Below are positions 35,925-47,960 of a DNA stretch of 64,000 nt, one piece after another; position 1 is the stretch's first letter; each line of letters starts with the position of its first letter. The DNA is taken from positions 7,765,969-7,829,968 of the forward strand of contig ML660774.1 in NCBI GenBank assembly GCA_007570785.1, given 5' to 3'. The translations under genes were made by a program, and so were the position numbers. The DNA comes from Antilocapra americana. Lineage: Eukaryota > Chordata > Mammalia > Artiodactyla > Antilocapridae. The notes beneath the pieces were generated by a model. The model did no database searches, had not been told where the DNA came from, and saw only the letters and a program-made list of their open reading frames with translations.

Positions 35925-36045
35925 AGACTCCAGGTTCTTTGAGGTAAAGACTATGTCTTGCTCATTGCCATGTCCCCTGCACTTAATACAATGTCTGGCA
36001 CATAGGTGGTGCTTCATAAATTTTGTTGCATGAGTAAATACTAGA
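35925..36045 (+). mobile_element. L2 LINE 3' tail
   Basis: 'ggtaaagactatgtcttgct' to 'gtctggcacataggtggtgc' is the L2 3'-end layout. Confidence 0.65.
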
Positions 36046-36260
36046 AATATCCTTATGGACAGCTTCCAAAATCAATCCTGTTTCCTGACACCAAAAGTTG
36101 CAAAAAAAAAGCATTCCAGGACAGTAACAATCCCCATCATCCTAAGGGTCTCAGACATTGTTAGAATGATCATTAATGTTTTGGTAACTACATTTAAATC
36201 TGAGACTCATATTGCATGATGATTTTGATCTTTTCCATTTTATGCAATGGTGAATTCATG

Positions 36261-36331
36261 GTTCTTATCCTAAAAATTTCAAAGACCATGATATTCGTTC
36301 TCATCCTAAAAATTTCAAAGATCATGATATT
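36261..36331. repeat. Two-copy tandem repeat, about 35 bp
   Basis: 'tcctaaaaatttcaaaga' followed by 'catgatatt' occurs in both units (36261-36296 and 36297-36331), with only a few differences. Confidence 0.92.
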
Positions 36332-37553
36332 AAATCATATAACTTAGTGAATGAGTTATATGTTTGCAGTGGAACCTACAATTCAGTGGTGTTCATTTTT
36401 TTTTCCTTCAGTTTTTCTGGTAAAGACCTGTTACTCTAAAGATACAAGTTAATTTGAAGAAAGGCAAAGAAGGTTTAGAAAAATATCCTGTATGAATTTT
36501 GTGATTATAAGGTTTTGGAACATATTTCTCAAGAACATAACCATAAATACAGAGTTTAAAAACTAAATCAAGGACACTCATATTGGGTGTGGTGCACAAC
36601 AGTTTCTAATCAAATATCAAGGGCTGACCTTATATATAATGATGTGGCTTCCTGGGTACTCTTAAAGACACTAACAAAGAAAACTCTGTTTCCTGTTCTC
36701 TGACACCTAAAATTCTTTCAAGACAAGGACAAGAGTAAACCGCACAATTGTTTCTCTAGAAGCAAGTTTTGATAGAAATGATGCAGAGGAATTTTAGAAT
36801 TTCAAAGAGATCCTGAAGGCATTGGTCCAGGAGAGAAAGCAGAGGACTCAGAAAGGAGGATTAGGGGAATTAAAGGAGGGCCAAGGAAAAGCCTGTTTGT
36901 TAAACTGCACTCTGAGGAAACATGCGGTTATTTTCAACTCTATAGATCTTTTCCTTTGCAGATAATTAAAACATATAATTGGAAAAAATGCTGCAAAGTT
37001 AAATATAATCTTGATCCATTAGATTGACAATCAGTCAGGAGACTTGAGGCTTGGTAACCTGAGAGAGATTTAATAAGAATCAATTAAAACAACTTGTTAT
37101 AAAAAAGGGCATTTGGAAAATTTCCCTTGAAGTTAAAGAAATATTAAGAAACCAATAATGGAAATGAAGGGATGGAACTGCCTTATCCTCCTTTTGTATC
37201 AGAGAGGTCCAAGAATGATTGTTCTCACTGGCAATGTAGATGGGCAATTCAGTGTGGCATTTGAGTATTCTTTTACTTTTTTAAAAAAAATTAATTCAGG
37301 ATCATGATTAGGCATAGTTATAGTTCCATGCCAATGAGTCCTATATTTGGTGGGTAGGGACAGTATATTACTGAGTGCATCTTTGATTCTGAGATAAGAT
37401 GCACAAGTCATGATGTACAACAAACATGAGTTTTTAAGCCAACTAAATAAATTACCTTGGTGATAAAAATTGCTAAACAGTATGAAGTTCAGGTTTATTT
37501 GGGAACCCAGGAAGCCTAGAGAACTGGCATTCTGTTTAATGACAAGCGCTTAC

Positions 37554-37668
37554 TGGTCTTTCATGCTGCAGAATGGAGGACTTCCCAGGTTCATATTCAA
37601 AAATACTCCTCGGCTCAGAACGAAATTTCCTCGTGTCTACTTTTCTGTCTGGAGGATCCCAGTCATGC
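37554..37668 (-). CDS. SORBS2: SORBS2 exon ([15 protein letters not shown])
   Basis: The exon has 115 bases (phase 2 in, 0 out) after a gatttctag acceptor, ending at CCA|GTAAGC. One base completes Lys, then 38 codons read [15 protein letters not shown] through [19 protein letters not shown]. The block is strongly conserved between SORBS1 and SORBS2. It is the branch point for the alternative segments: its phase-0 end can join 30055, 29207 or 22727. Confidence 0.96.
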
Positions 37669-38008
37669 CTAGAAATCAACAACAAGTTACATATTAAAAT
37701 CATTCTCTGTGCTTAAAGCCATTGTATAAAACCACTGAATATCTGTTTTCAAAGTTAATTCTGATATAGACTTTTTTTAAAGTGTCTCAGGATAAAATGT
37801 TACCCTGAAAAAAAGCACATTTATGTTCTGTTTTACATAAATGATTTAAGGAAAGCCATTTCTTTGCTTGTATGTTCCTCTGTTTTTCGCATACAAGGAT
37901 GTGCCTCCCGCTGGTTCAGTAAGTCACATGAGGGGTCTGTGCAAAGGCATGCAGTCATGATGTGCTAGTGAACCCTGGGTCACAAATGGCAACTGTGGAT
38001 GTTTGTGT

Positions 38009-38215
38009 TTAGAGAGAGTGGCGGCTACCCGCCATGAAGTCCTGTGAGTTTATCCCATCACTCTGCGACCTGGCCTTCTTGATCTGAGATGACAGGGAGT
38101 AATGCACATGTCGTGTTTGATCTTGTTTATCTTGCAAATGGCGTCGTAGTTTGTCTGCAAAAAGCATGAAAGGATCGCTTGGGTTGCTGTCTATCGGGGC
38201 AAGTTGTGTGATGGG
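38009..38215 (-). CDS. Unassigned 68-codon frame with strong splice acceptor
   Basis: On the gene strand, inside the intron between 39775 and 37668, a frame stays open for 68 codons and ends in TAA. It contains DSNPSDPFMLFADKLRRHL, then RHVHYSLSSQIKKARSQSDG, and ends AGSRHSL. The composition (basic, amphipathic, few rare residues) looks protein-like and no repeat is apparent. A strong acceptor, ctttcatgctttttgcag, opens a possible exon at 38154, and a weaker donor, GCGG|GTAGCC, could close it at 38029. That exon would be phase 1-1, which does not fit between the phase-2 neighbours. It could be a cryptic or terminal exon, a nested gene, or a retrocopy fragment. I do not recognise it. Confidence 0.3.
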   Translation of the reverse strand, partial: PITQLAPIDSNPSDPFMLFADKLRRHLQDKQDQTRHVHYSLSSQIKKARSQSDGINSQDFMAGSRHSL

Positions 38216-38984
38216 CTAGACCCCCCATGGTTTACCCTTGAGAAACCTGAGCCTGGCATCTATTCTGCGCATGAGAGACCTTGGAGTTAGCTCTTTTTCC
38301 TGAGCTAACGTCCTTCAAGAGGCAGTCAAAGAGGGACTTCAAAAGTAAAACTCTTCTAGGTAGCTGAGGCTAAAGAAAGGTTCCTTTGGGAGGATCACTT
38401 TTGAGGAAGAATTTTCTGACTATATATGGAGGCAGTTCTGCCCCTTGGAATGGGATGAAATTCCGACTCTGTGGCAGGTTGGAGACAGACACGTTCTACA
38501 AGACAGGAGAGCTAGGGGAAAGCAGGTCCTGGCTTTCTAGTAAATTGATGAGCACTGTTCAGCAGAGAAGAAAGCATTCTAGAACATTTTAAGGGATTAT
38601 CATGTTTCTTAAGGAAAGATTAATTTTTACTAGACCTATAGGACAAATAATACATTTAACTCTGAGTCAATCTTGGTTCTTTATGGCAGAGATATTGTTT
38701 TGTGTCTAGGCTATTATTTCTCAAATTTAAGATATCATACCTGTAAACATATACTAATCATGAAGAGATGGCATTAAAATGAGAATCTCTTCACATATAA
38801 TGTATGTCTGTCTTTGTGCTGTCTTGTAACCTATATGATCATCAGTTTCTCCTCATGGTACAGCAGGGTGTTGTATATAATTTCTGGGATGGGTCAGATA
38901 GATGGATGCTTAATAACCATATTAATATTAAATAATTCTTACACTTTTATTTATTATTGCTAGTGTGGAATGAGCTGTGGCTTT

Positions 38985-39190
38985 TGTCAGAGCCAAGTGT
39001 TGAGTCTGGCTCGGACATACTAGCTGCGTGAGTTGAGCAACTTACTTTTTGAAACTACAGTTTTTCCTCTCTAAAATAGGTTTCAAATAGAGCATGTCTC
39101 ATTGGGTTGTATTCAGAATTAAGTGATATTATACAGGAAAAGTACTTAGATGTGTGCTCATAGTGAGGTCTCAATGAAGGTTACCTATAA
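38985..39190 (+). mobile_element. MIR SINE
   Basis: 'agctgcgtgagttgagcaac' followed by 'cagtttttcctctctaaaat' matches the MIR core and its following segment. Confidence 0.75.
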
Positions 39191-39774
39191 GTAGGGCTAT
39201 TAGTCATCATCGTAATGAAAATGGCACAATAAAAATGTGTTTATAAATTTTTAGTTTTGTTTGAATAGTTTCTATAAATGTATTTCAGTGGGGAAATTAA
39301 AATGTGTGTGTGGAAATGAGTCATAGGTAGACACCTGTTACCTAATGCCTTACTTATGGATAACCTGTACTTTTGGATATCAGAGGGGAAATTTTAAATC
39401 ATTAATAGTCCTAACAGTTCGAATCGGAGGAACCTGAAATTTAACTGCATAGTCTCTGACCTGCTATGCTGAAGGGAGTGGGTGTCCATTATTTCTGCTT
39501 GTCATATGCATTTATTGATCAAAGAGTGGAGATGGCGCTTAGTTACTTCAAGTCTAACTAAGGTGACTAGGATATTATGAGGCAAGAGTATGAAACTGCT
39601 GCACTCTTGATAGAGGAGGTCACCACAGCACCTTTACTGATTAATAAGATGATACATATAAGATTATACACAAACTATCTCAGTAAGGTAAGCACCGATT
39701 CTTCTGCTGAATGCCGTGTAGAATTAGTTTTATCCTAAACTTACTATTGGACGCTTTGGGAGGGAAAGCCTTAC

Positions 39775-39964
39775 TTTTCTGTTGAAGACCGATCTCTTGC
39801 TCGAAACGGTGGAACCGGAGGAGGAACAGGCGGGGGAGGGACGGGGGAGGAAGCATCCTTAAACGCATTGGTGCCGTTGTCGGAGTGGCTCTTGGAGAGT
39901 GGTCTGTAGGTCTGCGTCTTGGCAGCAGGATGTGACTGAGCACTGTAGGGCGAGTTGTACAGGC
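39775..39964 (-). CDS. SORBS2: SORBS2 exon: proline-rich linker after SoHo
   Basis: The exon has 190 bases (phase 1 in, 2 out) between cctgacag and GAAAA|GTAAGG. Two bases finish Gly, then 62 codons read [20 protein letters not shown], a Ser-rich stretch, and a [13 protein letters not shown] run ending DRSSTE. The human protein has the same layout with small substitutions. The polyproline run is a likely SH3 or profilin-type ligand (inference). Confidence 0.96.
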
Positions 39965-42460
39965 CTGTCAGGAAGCACAGCATGGCAGAACAAAAACAGA
40001 ACAGAGACAAGTCACATTTTTAAAGTGCATTACACTATTTGTAACAAATAAAAATTCTTTTATTTATTTGCAAAATTTATCCCATGATTTTACCAAGATT
40101 ATTATCAGTAAACATACTCATAATGCATGCATTGAATGATATGCTCTTCATTAATATTCTTAATCATTATTAATTCATTAGTGTGGACACAGGCATTGGT
40201 TACAGTGACTCTTCATCAATTATTATGGAATTAGTAATAATTCAGACTGGTACTAGAAACAGACTTACAGATACTTAGCAAATTTGCTCCTGGATAATGT
40301 AAACTAATGTTTCCAATTATCTTCTGTTACTTTAGAAGCTTTGATTTGTATATAGTAATTGACATGTTAATTACAATCATGTACAATATTGAGCAAGTTA
40401 TCTACATGCTGTGCAAGGCATAAGGAAACTTAAACCCTTAATAAGCTCATAGTGCATCTCTGGAAAAGAGGCGTGATTAGAATTATGATTGAAAATAATT
40501 GGTAACATATGATAAAGGCCACATGCAGAAACTTATATTAGGAATTAAGGTTTTAGAAGACGGTCGATAGGTTGAAGAAGATATAAAAAACTGAGGGCAC
40601 TAGAGTGAGCCCTGAAGAATTGGTTTGGGTGGGTGGGGAAGAGGTTGTGGAGATAGAAGAGGAAAAAAAGAGGCAGAAAGTGCAAAGCATAGAACAGCAC
40701 CATGCAAGGTTAGTAAAAGGGGAAGAGACTGACTAGAGTTGCTTTGCCTACTGATTAAATGGTAAAGCTCTCTAAAGGGCTTTGTGAGTTGATAGGTAAC
40801 TACTGTTCAATTTACTAATTATTCATGGATGCAACCTCAGTATGAAAAATAATTACAAAAATTCTAATTTCCCACTTAATTCTTTTGAGCTATTAACTAT
40901 TTTCACTCCTCTGCTTCTCTTGGAAGCCCATGTACATTGGCTATGACAAATAAGATACAGTCTCTACACTTTTGTTTTGCCTCAGTTCCACAGTTAGACT
41001 TCAACTGTAGTGCTTTTTAAGAACAAAACAACAGACCCAAAATGGAGTCACTCATGCTAAGCCCCACGTCATGAAACCGAGACTCAACTTAGTTACAGTG
41101 TTTACTCTCCCAGAAACAGAATCTTAAACCAGTCCATCAGGAATTGCCTGGTCAGCATGAGTTAGACACTCTGCCTGACACACCTCTACCCTCCCCTCAA
41201 GGAGAGTGACCTTGAAGCAACGTACTGGCTTTTCTCCTTGGTATAACTTCTTTGTTCCCGCTTCCCTCTGCCTATTTAAATTCTTTCCTTGCATTCAGCT
41301 CCTAGGAGCTCCTTTCTGTCTGCTAGATTGAATGCCACCTGATTCATGTATCGTCATATAAAGTCAATAAGATCTTTGAAATTTTCTCAGTTGGGTTTTG
41401 CATTTTAACAGGCTAAACCCAAGAGGGGAGTTGGGAGTTACCTGTGACCAGGATATAAAGTTGAGGGACCCCTAGGAGGCAGCCTGCTATTATCAAGAGG
41501 AGTGAGGCCTGAAAGCCAGATTCTTGCAGCTTGTTGAGCTTGTTCTGCTTGTATTTTTTTCCCTCTATTTGTCCTTGGCCGCAAGTAGCAGAATCCTCAG
41601 CTGTTAAAAAGGCCCGAGTGCTGGCCTTCCAGTGTCACGGAGAGGGCAGCCTCATCTAGTTCAGGGGCCAGGCTGACCCAGGGGACCCTGACAGGAGGTC
41701 GCAGCTGCCAAAGGGGATGTAGGCCCCTGAACCTGCTCTAAGAAGGGAATACAGGCCCAGGGCTGTAGTCCTGAGCCCGGAACTGGCAAGGGACTGGAGG
41801 CCCCATGCAGGCTCCCCCAGTGTGGTATTTAGAAGACAGTTGCGATCAGAAACATTTTTTAGGGGTCCCTCATTCCAGCCTGCAACCATTCCCAAGACAC
41901 CAACTCACAGGAAACACTAGTGGAAGTGCCCGAGGCTGAAGCCATCCCACCATGACCCCTGGCATCTCTGAGTCAGAAGAGTAGTCCAGCAAACTGGGCT
42001 TTTTAAAAAGCTTTCTATGAATGGTTGCATTTGGAGCAAAAGCGTGGACAAGGTCACAAAATACTTTGCTTGACTTGTTTTATTGTGAAGTGTAATCCAA
42101 AAGATCTGATGCAATTATAGCGATTCTCTACTGATAAAAGGAGACCTTTATCTTACTTTGTACCCCTGTTACAGTATGTTCTTCCCTGCTGTCCTTCACA
42201 TTTTGGTTAAACATTCCTGAAGCCGAGAATAAACTCACAGTGGGGATGAAGGAGATAAAAGAGTATTAGTTCTCATTTGCATGAGAAAAGATCCACATTT
42301 TTTTGTTACACATGCTGAGAAATGAAAGAGGGGGAAAAAAAGCATTTTCCTAATTGTAGAAAGTGAAATCGTGCACTCAGAGTGGTTAAAAAAAAGTGGG
42401 AAGTTCTTCCACGCATGGCAGGGCACAGTGAATTCATGGCAAGCAAGGAAACCAGCCTAC
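39965..42460 (-). other. SORBS2: Intron, 2.5 kb
   Basis: AT-rich unique sequence to about 41000, then an LTR-like segment (41006-41410) and 0.7 kb of GC-richer sequence (41420-42120) of unknown origin, possibly from the same retroelement. Confidence 0.75.
41006..41410 (+). mobile_element. Solo-LTR-like segment
   Basis: Starts TG and ends CA. It contains 'aaaatggagtcactcatgct', a 'ctatttaaatt' TATA-like box and a polyadenylation-like 'gtcaataagatc' shortly before the end. This is the order of an LTR (U3, R, U5). No clear target duplication and no viral coding frame seen. Confidence 0.5.
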
Positions 42461-42505
42461 CTGCATTATATGTATAAGGAGTATTATACATGTCTGTGTC
42501 ATCAT
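42461..42505 (-). CDS. SORBS2: SORBS2 45-base exon (DDTDMYNTPYTYNA)
   Basis: A very short exon between a tttctag acceptor and a GCAG|GTAGGC donor. Two bases finish Asp, then 14 codons read DDTDMYNTPYTYNA, plus one base (phase 1 in, 1 out). Tyr-rich motifs of this kind are typical of SORBS proteins and follow the SoHo core. The phase is symmetric, so skipping is possible. Confidence 0.96.
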
Positions 42506-43420
42506 CTAGAAAATGAAACATAAATATTATGGTAATACAGATTCGGTCACCACATCCTATCAAGATGGCAGAACTTCAGGGAAACAACAGATCTGTTGGA
42601 AAGCTAACATGGTTTGCCTAGTTCACAATACCATTTTAAAATTTTCAAATATTACGTTTTGGTTTTGTTTTGCTGGGCCTCTGCAAATTGACTTCTCTGG
42701 GCTGTGACAGCTTTGCTCTGGTGCCCACTTCACAGCATACGGACGTCAGTCCCTTTCCCCCTTTTCCACCTGTTCTGGATCATGAATTTCCTTAAGTAAG
42801 TGCTTTAAAGATCGCTTATCAATTTGGTGAGACCCAGCTATGGCCCACTGTCTTGACACAGGGTGCATCTGTGTGGACAGAGGAATCATGAGTCTGTTTA
42901 AATAGACAATAGCCAGGCTTGTTTATACTGTGAACATGGCAGGGTGAATGGATAAGGCCAGAGCTCAAGGGTCATCTTCTGCTCGAGGGTCATCTTCTGA
43001 GGCTTTCTGGCAGCTCATGGGTGAAAAAGAAGCACAGTTGTCTGGGAATTGAGGGTTGATCTAAGAGTAAGGGCTTCCTTGGTGGCTCAGATGGTAAGGA
43101 ATCTGCCTGCAATGCAGGAGACCCCGGGTTTGAGACCTGGGTCAGGAAGATCCCCTGGAGAAGGAAATGGTAACCCACTCCAGTATTCTTGCCTGGAGAA
43201 TTCCATAGACAGAGGAACATGGCAGGCTACAGTCCATGGGGTCACAAAGAATCGGACAGGACTGAGCAACACTTAACACTAAGAGTACGGAGGAGTGTTG
43301 AAAAGAAGGGAGAGCCACGAAGTTTGCTAGAGTCTTGACATTTTGTGTGAAACAAAACTGCACAGAAGAGTACTTATTCTTCCACCCACAAGGACCTGAT
43401 CAGAAAACAGAACTACATAC
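42506..43420 (-). other. SORBS2: Intron, 0.9 kb
   Basis: Unique sequence plus the Bov-tA SINE at 43070-43278. Confidence 0.85.
43061..43287 (+). mobile_element. Bov-tA SINE with 9-bp TSD
   Basis: 'gggcttccttggtggctcag' to 'gaatcggacaggactgagca' is bounded by ctaagagta at 43061-43069 and 43279-43287. It lies about 130 bases from the SoHo-core exon donor. Confidence 0.93.
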
Positions 43421-43487
43421 CCGGCTTGTGTACCATGTGGATTTGCTTAAACATGGTCTTGTACCAGTCCTTCGGTCTGTCAACTGT
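43421..43487 (-). CDS. SORBS2: SORBS2 exon: SoHo domain core
   Basis: The exon has 67 bases (phase 0 in, 1 out) between ttattttacag and CCGG|GTATGT. It encodes [20 protein letters not shown] then [12 protein letters not shown] is the hallmark of the sorbin homology domain, the part that binds flotillin in lipid rafts in SORBS1 (family knowledge). The phase-0 entry matters: it is also compatible with a first-exon candidate at 47700-47723. Confidence 0.97.
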
Positions 43488-43947
43488 CTGTAAAATAAAA
43501 TGTCCAAAAGTTACAAAACTGGTCACAAATAGACGTTGTTCCTCTTTTCTATATTTTATCTTTTTTCATAACATATTCTGTTTTGTAATACAGTTCTGTC
43601 TTTCTTATTTCATGATGACAATATCACATTATTGACCAGGGGATTTTTGTAGAATCCAACACCTGTGGCAGGTGATTTGTTATGTAAGTGAATATTGAAA
43701 CACTCAGGTCAGTAATGTTTGGGTAGCAAAAGAGGTATTAATACCACTCTGGTCAATAAGCTGACATCACTAACTTATCCAGGCATACCCACAGTTTATA
43801 AACATATTACCCCTTGTTTGAGTTTAGGATGAGCTGGAATATTATATGCTATGGTTTTTTTTCCAGGTCACAGCTGTGCCCAACCCTGGGTAGCTGATAT
43901 TTCCACGAGCTTATTTATATAAAATTAGCTAAACTGAGCAAATTACG

Positions 43948-44042
43948 AGAGACAGCGAAGGACAGGGAAGTCAGGTGAGCTGCAGTTAATGGGGTTACAA
44001 AGAGTTGGACCCAACTTAGTGACTGAACAAAAACAGCAACAA
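43948..44042 (+). mobile_element. BovA / BovB 3'-end fragment
   Basis: 'gagagacagcgaaggacagg' to 'cttagtgactgaacaaaaac' is a diverged BovB-type tail. Confidence 0.75.
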
Positions 44043-44449
44043 GTTGAATCAAAGCTATAGTTTTGTAATTGTAGTTCATAGTTCTAGTTTTTTGTTTCAT
44101 TCCTTTCAGTGATAATTATCATTATCCATAAAAACTTGTTAGTATGCTATTCAATACATTATTTTTAAAATTAACTGGGCAATATTTTGGATGCAAACTA
44201 TATTCTGGTCATTGGCTTAGAATTAGAGAAATAAAAATTTGATATTTACTAGTCTAAGTTAATAAAATAGTGAATATAGTAAATAATTTAGTGTCCTGGA
44301 GCAAGTCCAAAAATGTAGCTATCGCTTCAAAACTTCTTTAACATAATAATAAAATGTTGGCAGTATTTACTGTGCTAAACTATAAGTTCCTTAAAAGCAG
44401 AAGCTTCTTATCCACTCTGCTTTTGACATAATATAAACAGTAGACTACA

Positions 44450-44680
44450 GTGGAAAGCTGAGATTAATGTCAGATCAACCTAGATTCAATTCTTGGTTCC
44501 TTTAATTACTGTTTAATATTTCCCAGCAATGTGAATTTGGGCGAGTGAGGTAACCTTTTAGAGCCTCAGTTTTCTCTAAGATGAAATAATTATATCCACA
44601 TCATAGAATTGTTATGGAAATTGAGACAGTATATGCAAAAAGATCTTAGAACAGTGGCTAGAATATAAGAAATATTCCAT
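44450..44680 (+). mobile_element. MIR SINE
   Basis: 'gcaatgtgaatttgggcgag' then 'ttagagcctcagttttctct' and 'aacagtggctagaatata' follow MIR order. Confidence 0.75.
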
Positions 44681-47579
44681 AAGTCATAATAGTAAAAAAC
44701 CTCAAATATTTACAGAATAAAATAATGAATGACCCAGGTTTTTGGATAGAAGTCTGCCTAATAGTATACCTGTAAATGGGTACATATGCTTTATAATCAT
44801 AATCATGATTTTGCTTGGCAAGATGTTTACCTCAGCTCTTCTAGGGTTATTCTGGTAAGAAACATGACTGTTCTGTATATAGTAACTAACCATACCATTT
44901 TTTAAGATAGTTCTCTTCATATAAAATATTCTGTTAGGACAGCCATAAAAATAGTTACGTGTTTGTTACACTGAGCTTTGGTGAACATTTTATATCCTGA
45001 TTTTTCTTTCCAGTGTGGTCATTGTGTTTTTCTTCTGGAAACTGAGAGTTTGTCCTATATCTAAATTTCTTTTGCTAAGCATATCTGATTCTGATAATCA
45101 CCGAAAATACAGAGTAGCATCAAGGGCTACCAGACTTTGTTGGAAATCACTTCTTCATTCATCTTAGGCTCTTTTTACAGTGGAAATAATGGGTGGATCA
45201 CTGGCTGACTTTATACTCAAATGGTGGGAGCTGGTGGGGGAGGTATCGATGATAAAGCAAGAGTCTAGCTGTTATTTGCTGGTTTAAGTAAAAAGTAGCT
45301 GAACTTGTATTTTTAAGGGACATTTAGTTTCATAAAAGATGGATTTTTTTTACTAAGCTTTAATTCCTTTGTTGTCTTTAGCAATAAAAAATAAGACATA
45401 ACACTGTGTAAACATGTTTCCCAGCCATACCTGAATACCACCGATGGCAACGGGGAAGCGGAATAAGTTAGTTATATCACTGTATATGGCAAGGTATCCT
45501 GACAGATGGGATTTTTTTTTCCCTTCACTTGCTGGAGGGCACATATCAGGCAGGATCTTCGCTGTGCCATCTGCTAGCTTTATATGGTGAACACTGAGAT
45601 GCCAGAAAATGCCCAAGTTGGTTGACAAAGAGGAATATGAAACCTGGTAAATGGTAACACTTAAACTCTCCATCTCTTTCTCAAAGAGGTCCTCTAAGCA
45701 TTTAAAGTTCCTTTTATATATGTCCTCATGTAGGTTGTTACGGCAAATATCTAGATTAAGTAAACAGAAGTCTACTTGAATTTGAGCACGTTTACTTTCT
45801 TAACGTGTTTTTCAGAATGGCTTTGCATGGACAGTAGCTATTAGTAAATCACTCTTTGGTTGTTTTTTTTGTAACTTGGCTGAATAAACCTGAAAATTTA
45901 CATTCCTGTAGTCTACAAAACATCAGAACTCTACACTGATTTATAAGGCAGAGATTTCCAAAAAGGGAAAAGACACGTATTTTCTACCCACCAGTATTCA
46001 TTGTTCTGTTCTGTTTTTGCCCCCTTTCCAGCTTTGAAAAGGCTCTAACAGTGTTATATTTGAAGGAGAAGAAAAGAATCTTGTATTTCACTTAACTAGT
46101 CGGCCTTAATTACACAATCTCATGGGAGCTGGACCCCAGCGGGTTTTGTTGGTGCTAAGGATGGCAGTAAAAGGCTGACACAGACGTCCCAGGTCACATG
46201 AGAGAGGGCAGTCTGGGGAGCTGCTCCCCTTCCTGCAAATAGCTCAAAGGTGCTATTTGTTTAACTCTTGGCTTTCTAGAGCTTCAAGGTTACTTTACAA
46301 AATTCTGTTTCCTTGGTCTCTGAAAATTGAGAGAGACAATGTATATAAACAGACCTAGCACAACACCTAGAATATGAGCCTGGAGTCTAAAATGTCTAAA
46401 TGAGACTAGAGAATGGTACATTGACACAACACTGCCTTTGGTGTGCACCCTGAGCGGAAAGGCCATGTGAAGTAATGTAAGTCAGATAATCACTGCTCTC
46501 CATGCAGATGAGAAAGGAAAACAGCCTTGGAGATTCTTGGCCTGCTGTGGCTCCGAGATGGCCCGACTCCACATTTATAAACACAGCTATACTTGGGGAT
46601 GTGCTGTGCGGGGCTGACAAATAAGAAATGTGAATGAGTCTTCAGACCTGTACCTTTTTTGTAAACTTTGAAACATCTACAGAGGAGCCTGGCTGTACAT
46701 AAAAATGCTGGTTCCTTATAAGGAACTTCTGAGTTGCTTATATTTTATTTTCTGTTTTATAGAAGGGAAGCTTGCATTGAAAGTCTAGTATATGCGTTTG
46801 TTTATGCATATCTAAACATGCTTTTTATTTGGCAGTAGATAAAACACAATATAAAATTTTTAATATTTTTTGATTTTTTATCAACCATCTCTAACATCTC
46901 AGTTTTTTCCTTTTAAAATGTGAAAAGCAAGGCCTTGTTATTTAAGAAAATTATATCTAATGGATTAAAACAGTTCTAACTTTGCAGTGTACTGACTTAA
47001 AAACACACCTAGAGGTCTCAGATAAAATGAGAGAGTCTGTAACTACGCAGAATCAGGAATCTCTAACTTGTGTATCTATTATGTTTCAAGGGTCAGTTTA
47101 ACAAAACCAGTGACACTGTACCTGTCTGACACTGTATCCCTACTCTATTAGGAAAAAAAAATTCTAATTAAAGCATTTGGGGTCAGAAATCTTAAAAAAG
47201 AAACATACAACAAAGCGCCACCACCAGAAACATGCAGTCACTGTAAGATTAAAATTGTTAGTCCCGATCCCAAACTTTTCCTGTCACTTAAATATGACAA
47301 CCTTTGGTGCCAACATAGATTTTTTAGGTCTTTATAATTAGCCACATTCAACATTCCCAGAGTCTCAAGCCCTAGCAATGACTCTACAGACTTACCTTCT
47401 GGCTTCCCTTTCTAATACAGATGCTTGGAAATAATCAGTTTTTAACTCCTCTCTCATATCGTGGGATCCTTGTAATAAATGCAAATTCAAGGAGAGAGGA
47501 ACCCCCACCCACCCCCACTCTCTGTCTTTCCTTCTTTTTGAGCAGATTCCAGTTGCCCCTGATCTCTTTTTCTGATCTA

Positions 47580-47960
47580 ATGCCCCGTCTTTTCCACTCT
47601 GCTCTCTCGTCTTTGGTCCCCGCAGGTTTGCATTCCAAACCAGCAGCCCTCCGCAACCTCCCAGCCAGGTATGCGGTCCCTCCCGCCCCCCGGTTTCACC
47701 TGCAGAGGTGCTGCGGCTCTCATCCTGGCGCCCTGTCTTCTTCCCCTCCGGCTAGCACAACCTCTTCTCCAAGTAGACTGGCTCAGCAAGCAGCTGCCTG
47801 CCCGAGCTCGGCCTCTGCCGCTGCTGAACTTTGCCAGAAGGGGCTGCCCTGACACACTGAGCAATGGTCTGGCAGAGTTTACAGACTTTGAAAAAAAAAA
47901 AAAAAACAAGGAAAACCCAACCCAAACACTTTCACTGATCACCACGGAGAGCTCTCGGCA
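47580..47960 (-). promoter_or_regulatory. SORBS2: CpG-rich candidate internal promoter and first exon
   Basis: About 16 CpGs in 380 bases inside an AT-rich intron. On the gene strand an ATG at 47723-47721, with A at -3, opens MRAAAPLQ and runs into a CTGCAG|GTGAAA donor (GT at 47699-47698) in phase 0. The next exon (43487) enters in phase 0, so a transcript starting here would make a SoHo-containing form without the upstream N-terminus. Transcription is inferred, not seen. Confidence 0.4.

Larger units (their letters stand above)
30056..37553 (-). other. SORBS2: Intron, 7.5 kb
   Basis: Holds a degraded BovA (30693-30815), a (TA)n run near 32123-32150, an old repeat (about 33945-34700), a MIR, an L2 tail and a tandem duplication at 36261-36331. 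The stretch 30830-33900 looks unique and AT-rich. Confidence 0.8.
37669..39774 (-). other. SORBS2: Intron, 2.1 kb
   Basis: Contains the unexplained open frame at 38009-38215 and a MIR at about 38985-39190. The rest is unique. Confidence 0.8.

Noticed and set aside
43049..43363. Four overlapping frames
   Set aside because: All come from the Bov-tA SINE; the same peptide-like phrases recur in every Bov-tA copy in the window.
45353..45673. 106-codon minus frame
   Set aside because: No splice signals that fit the gene phase, no recognisable motif, and mixed composition; probably chance.
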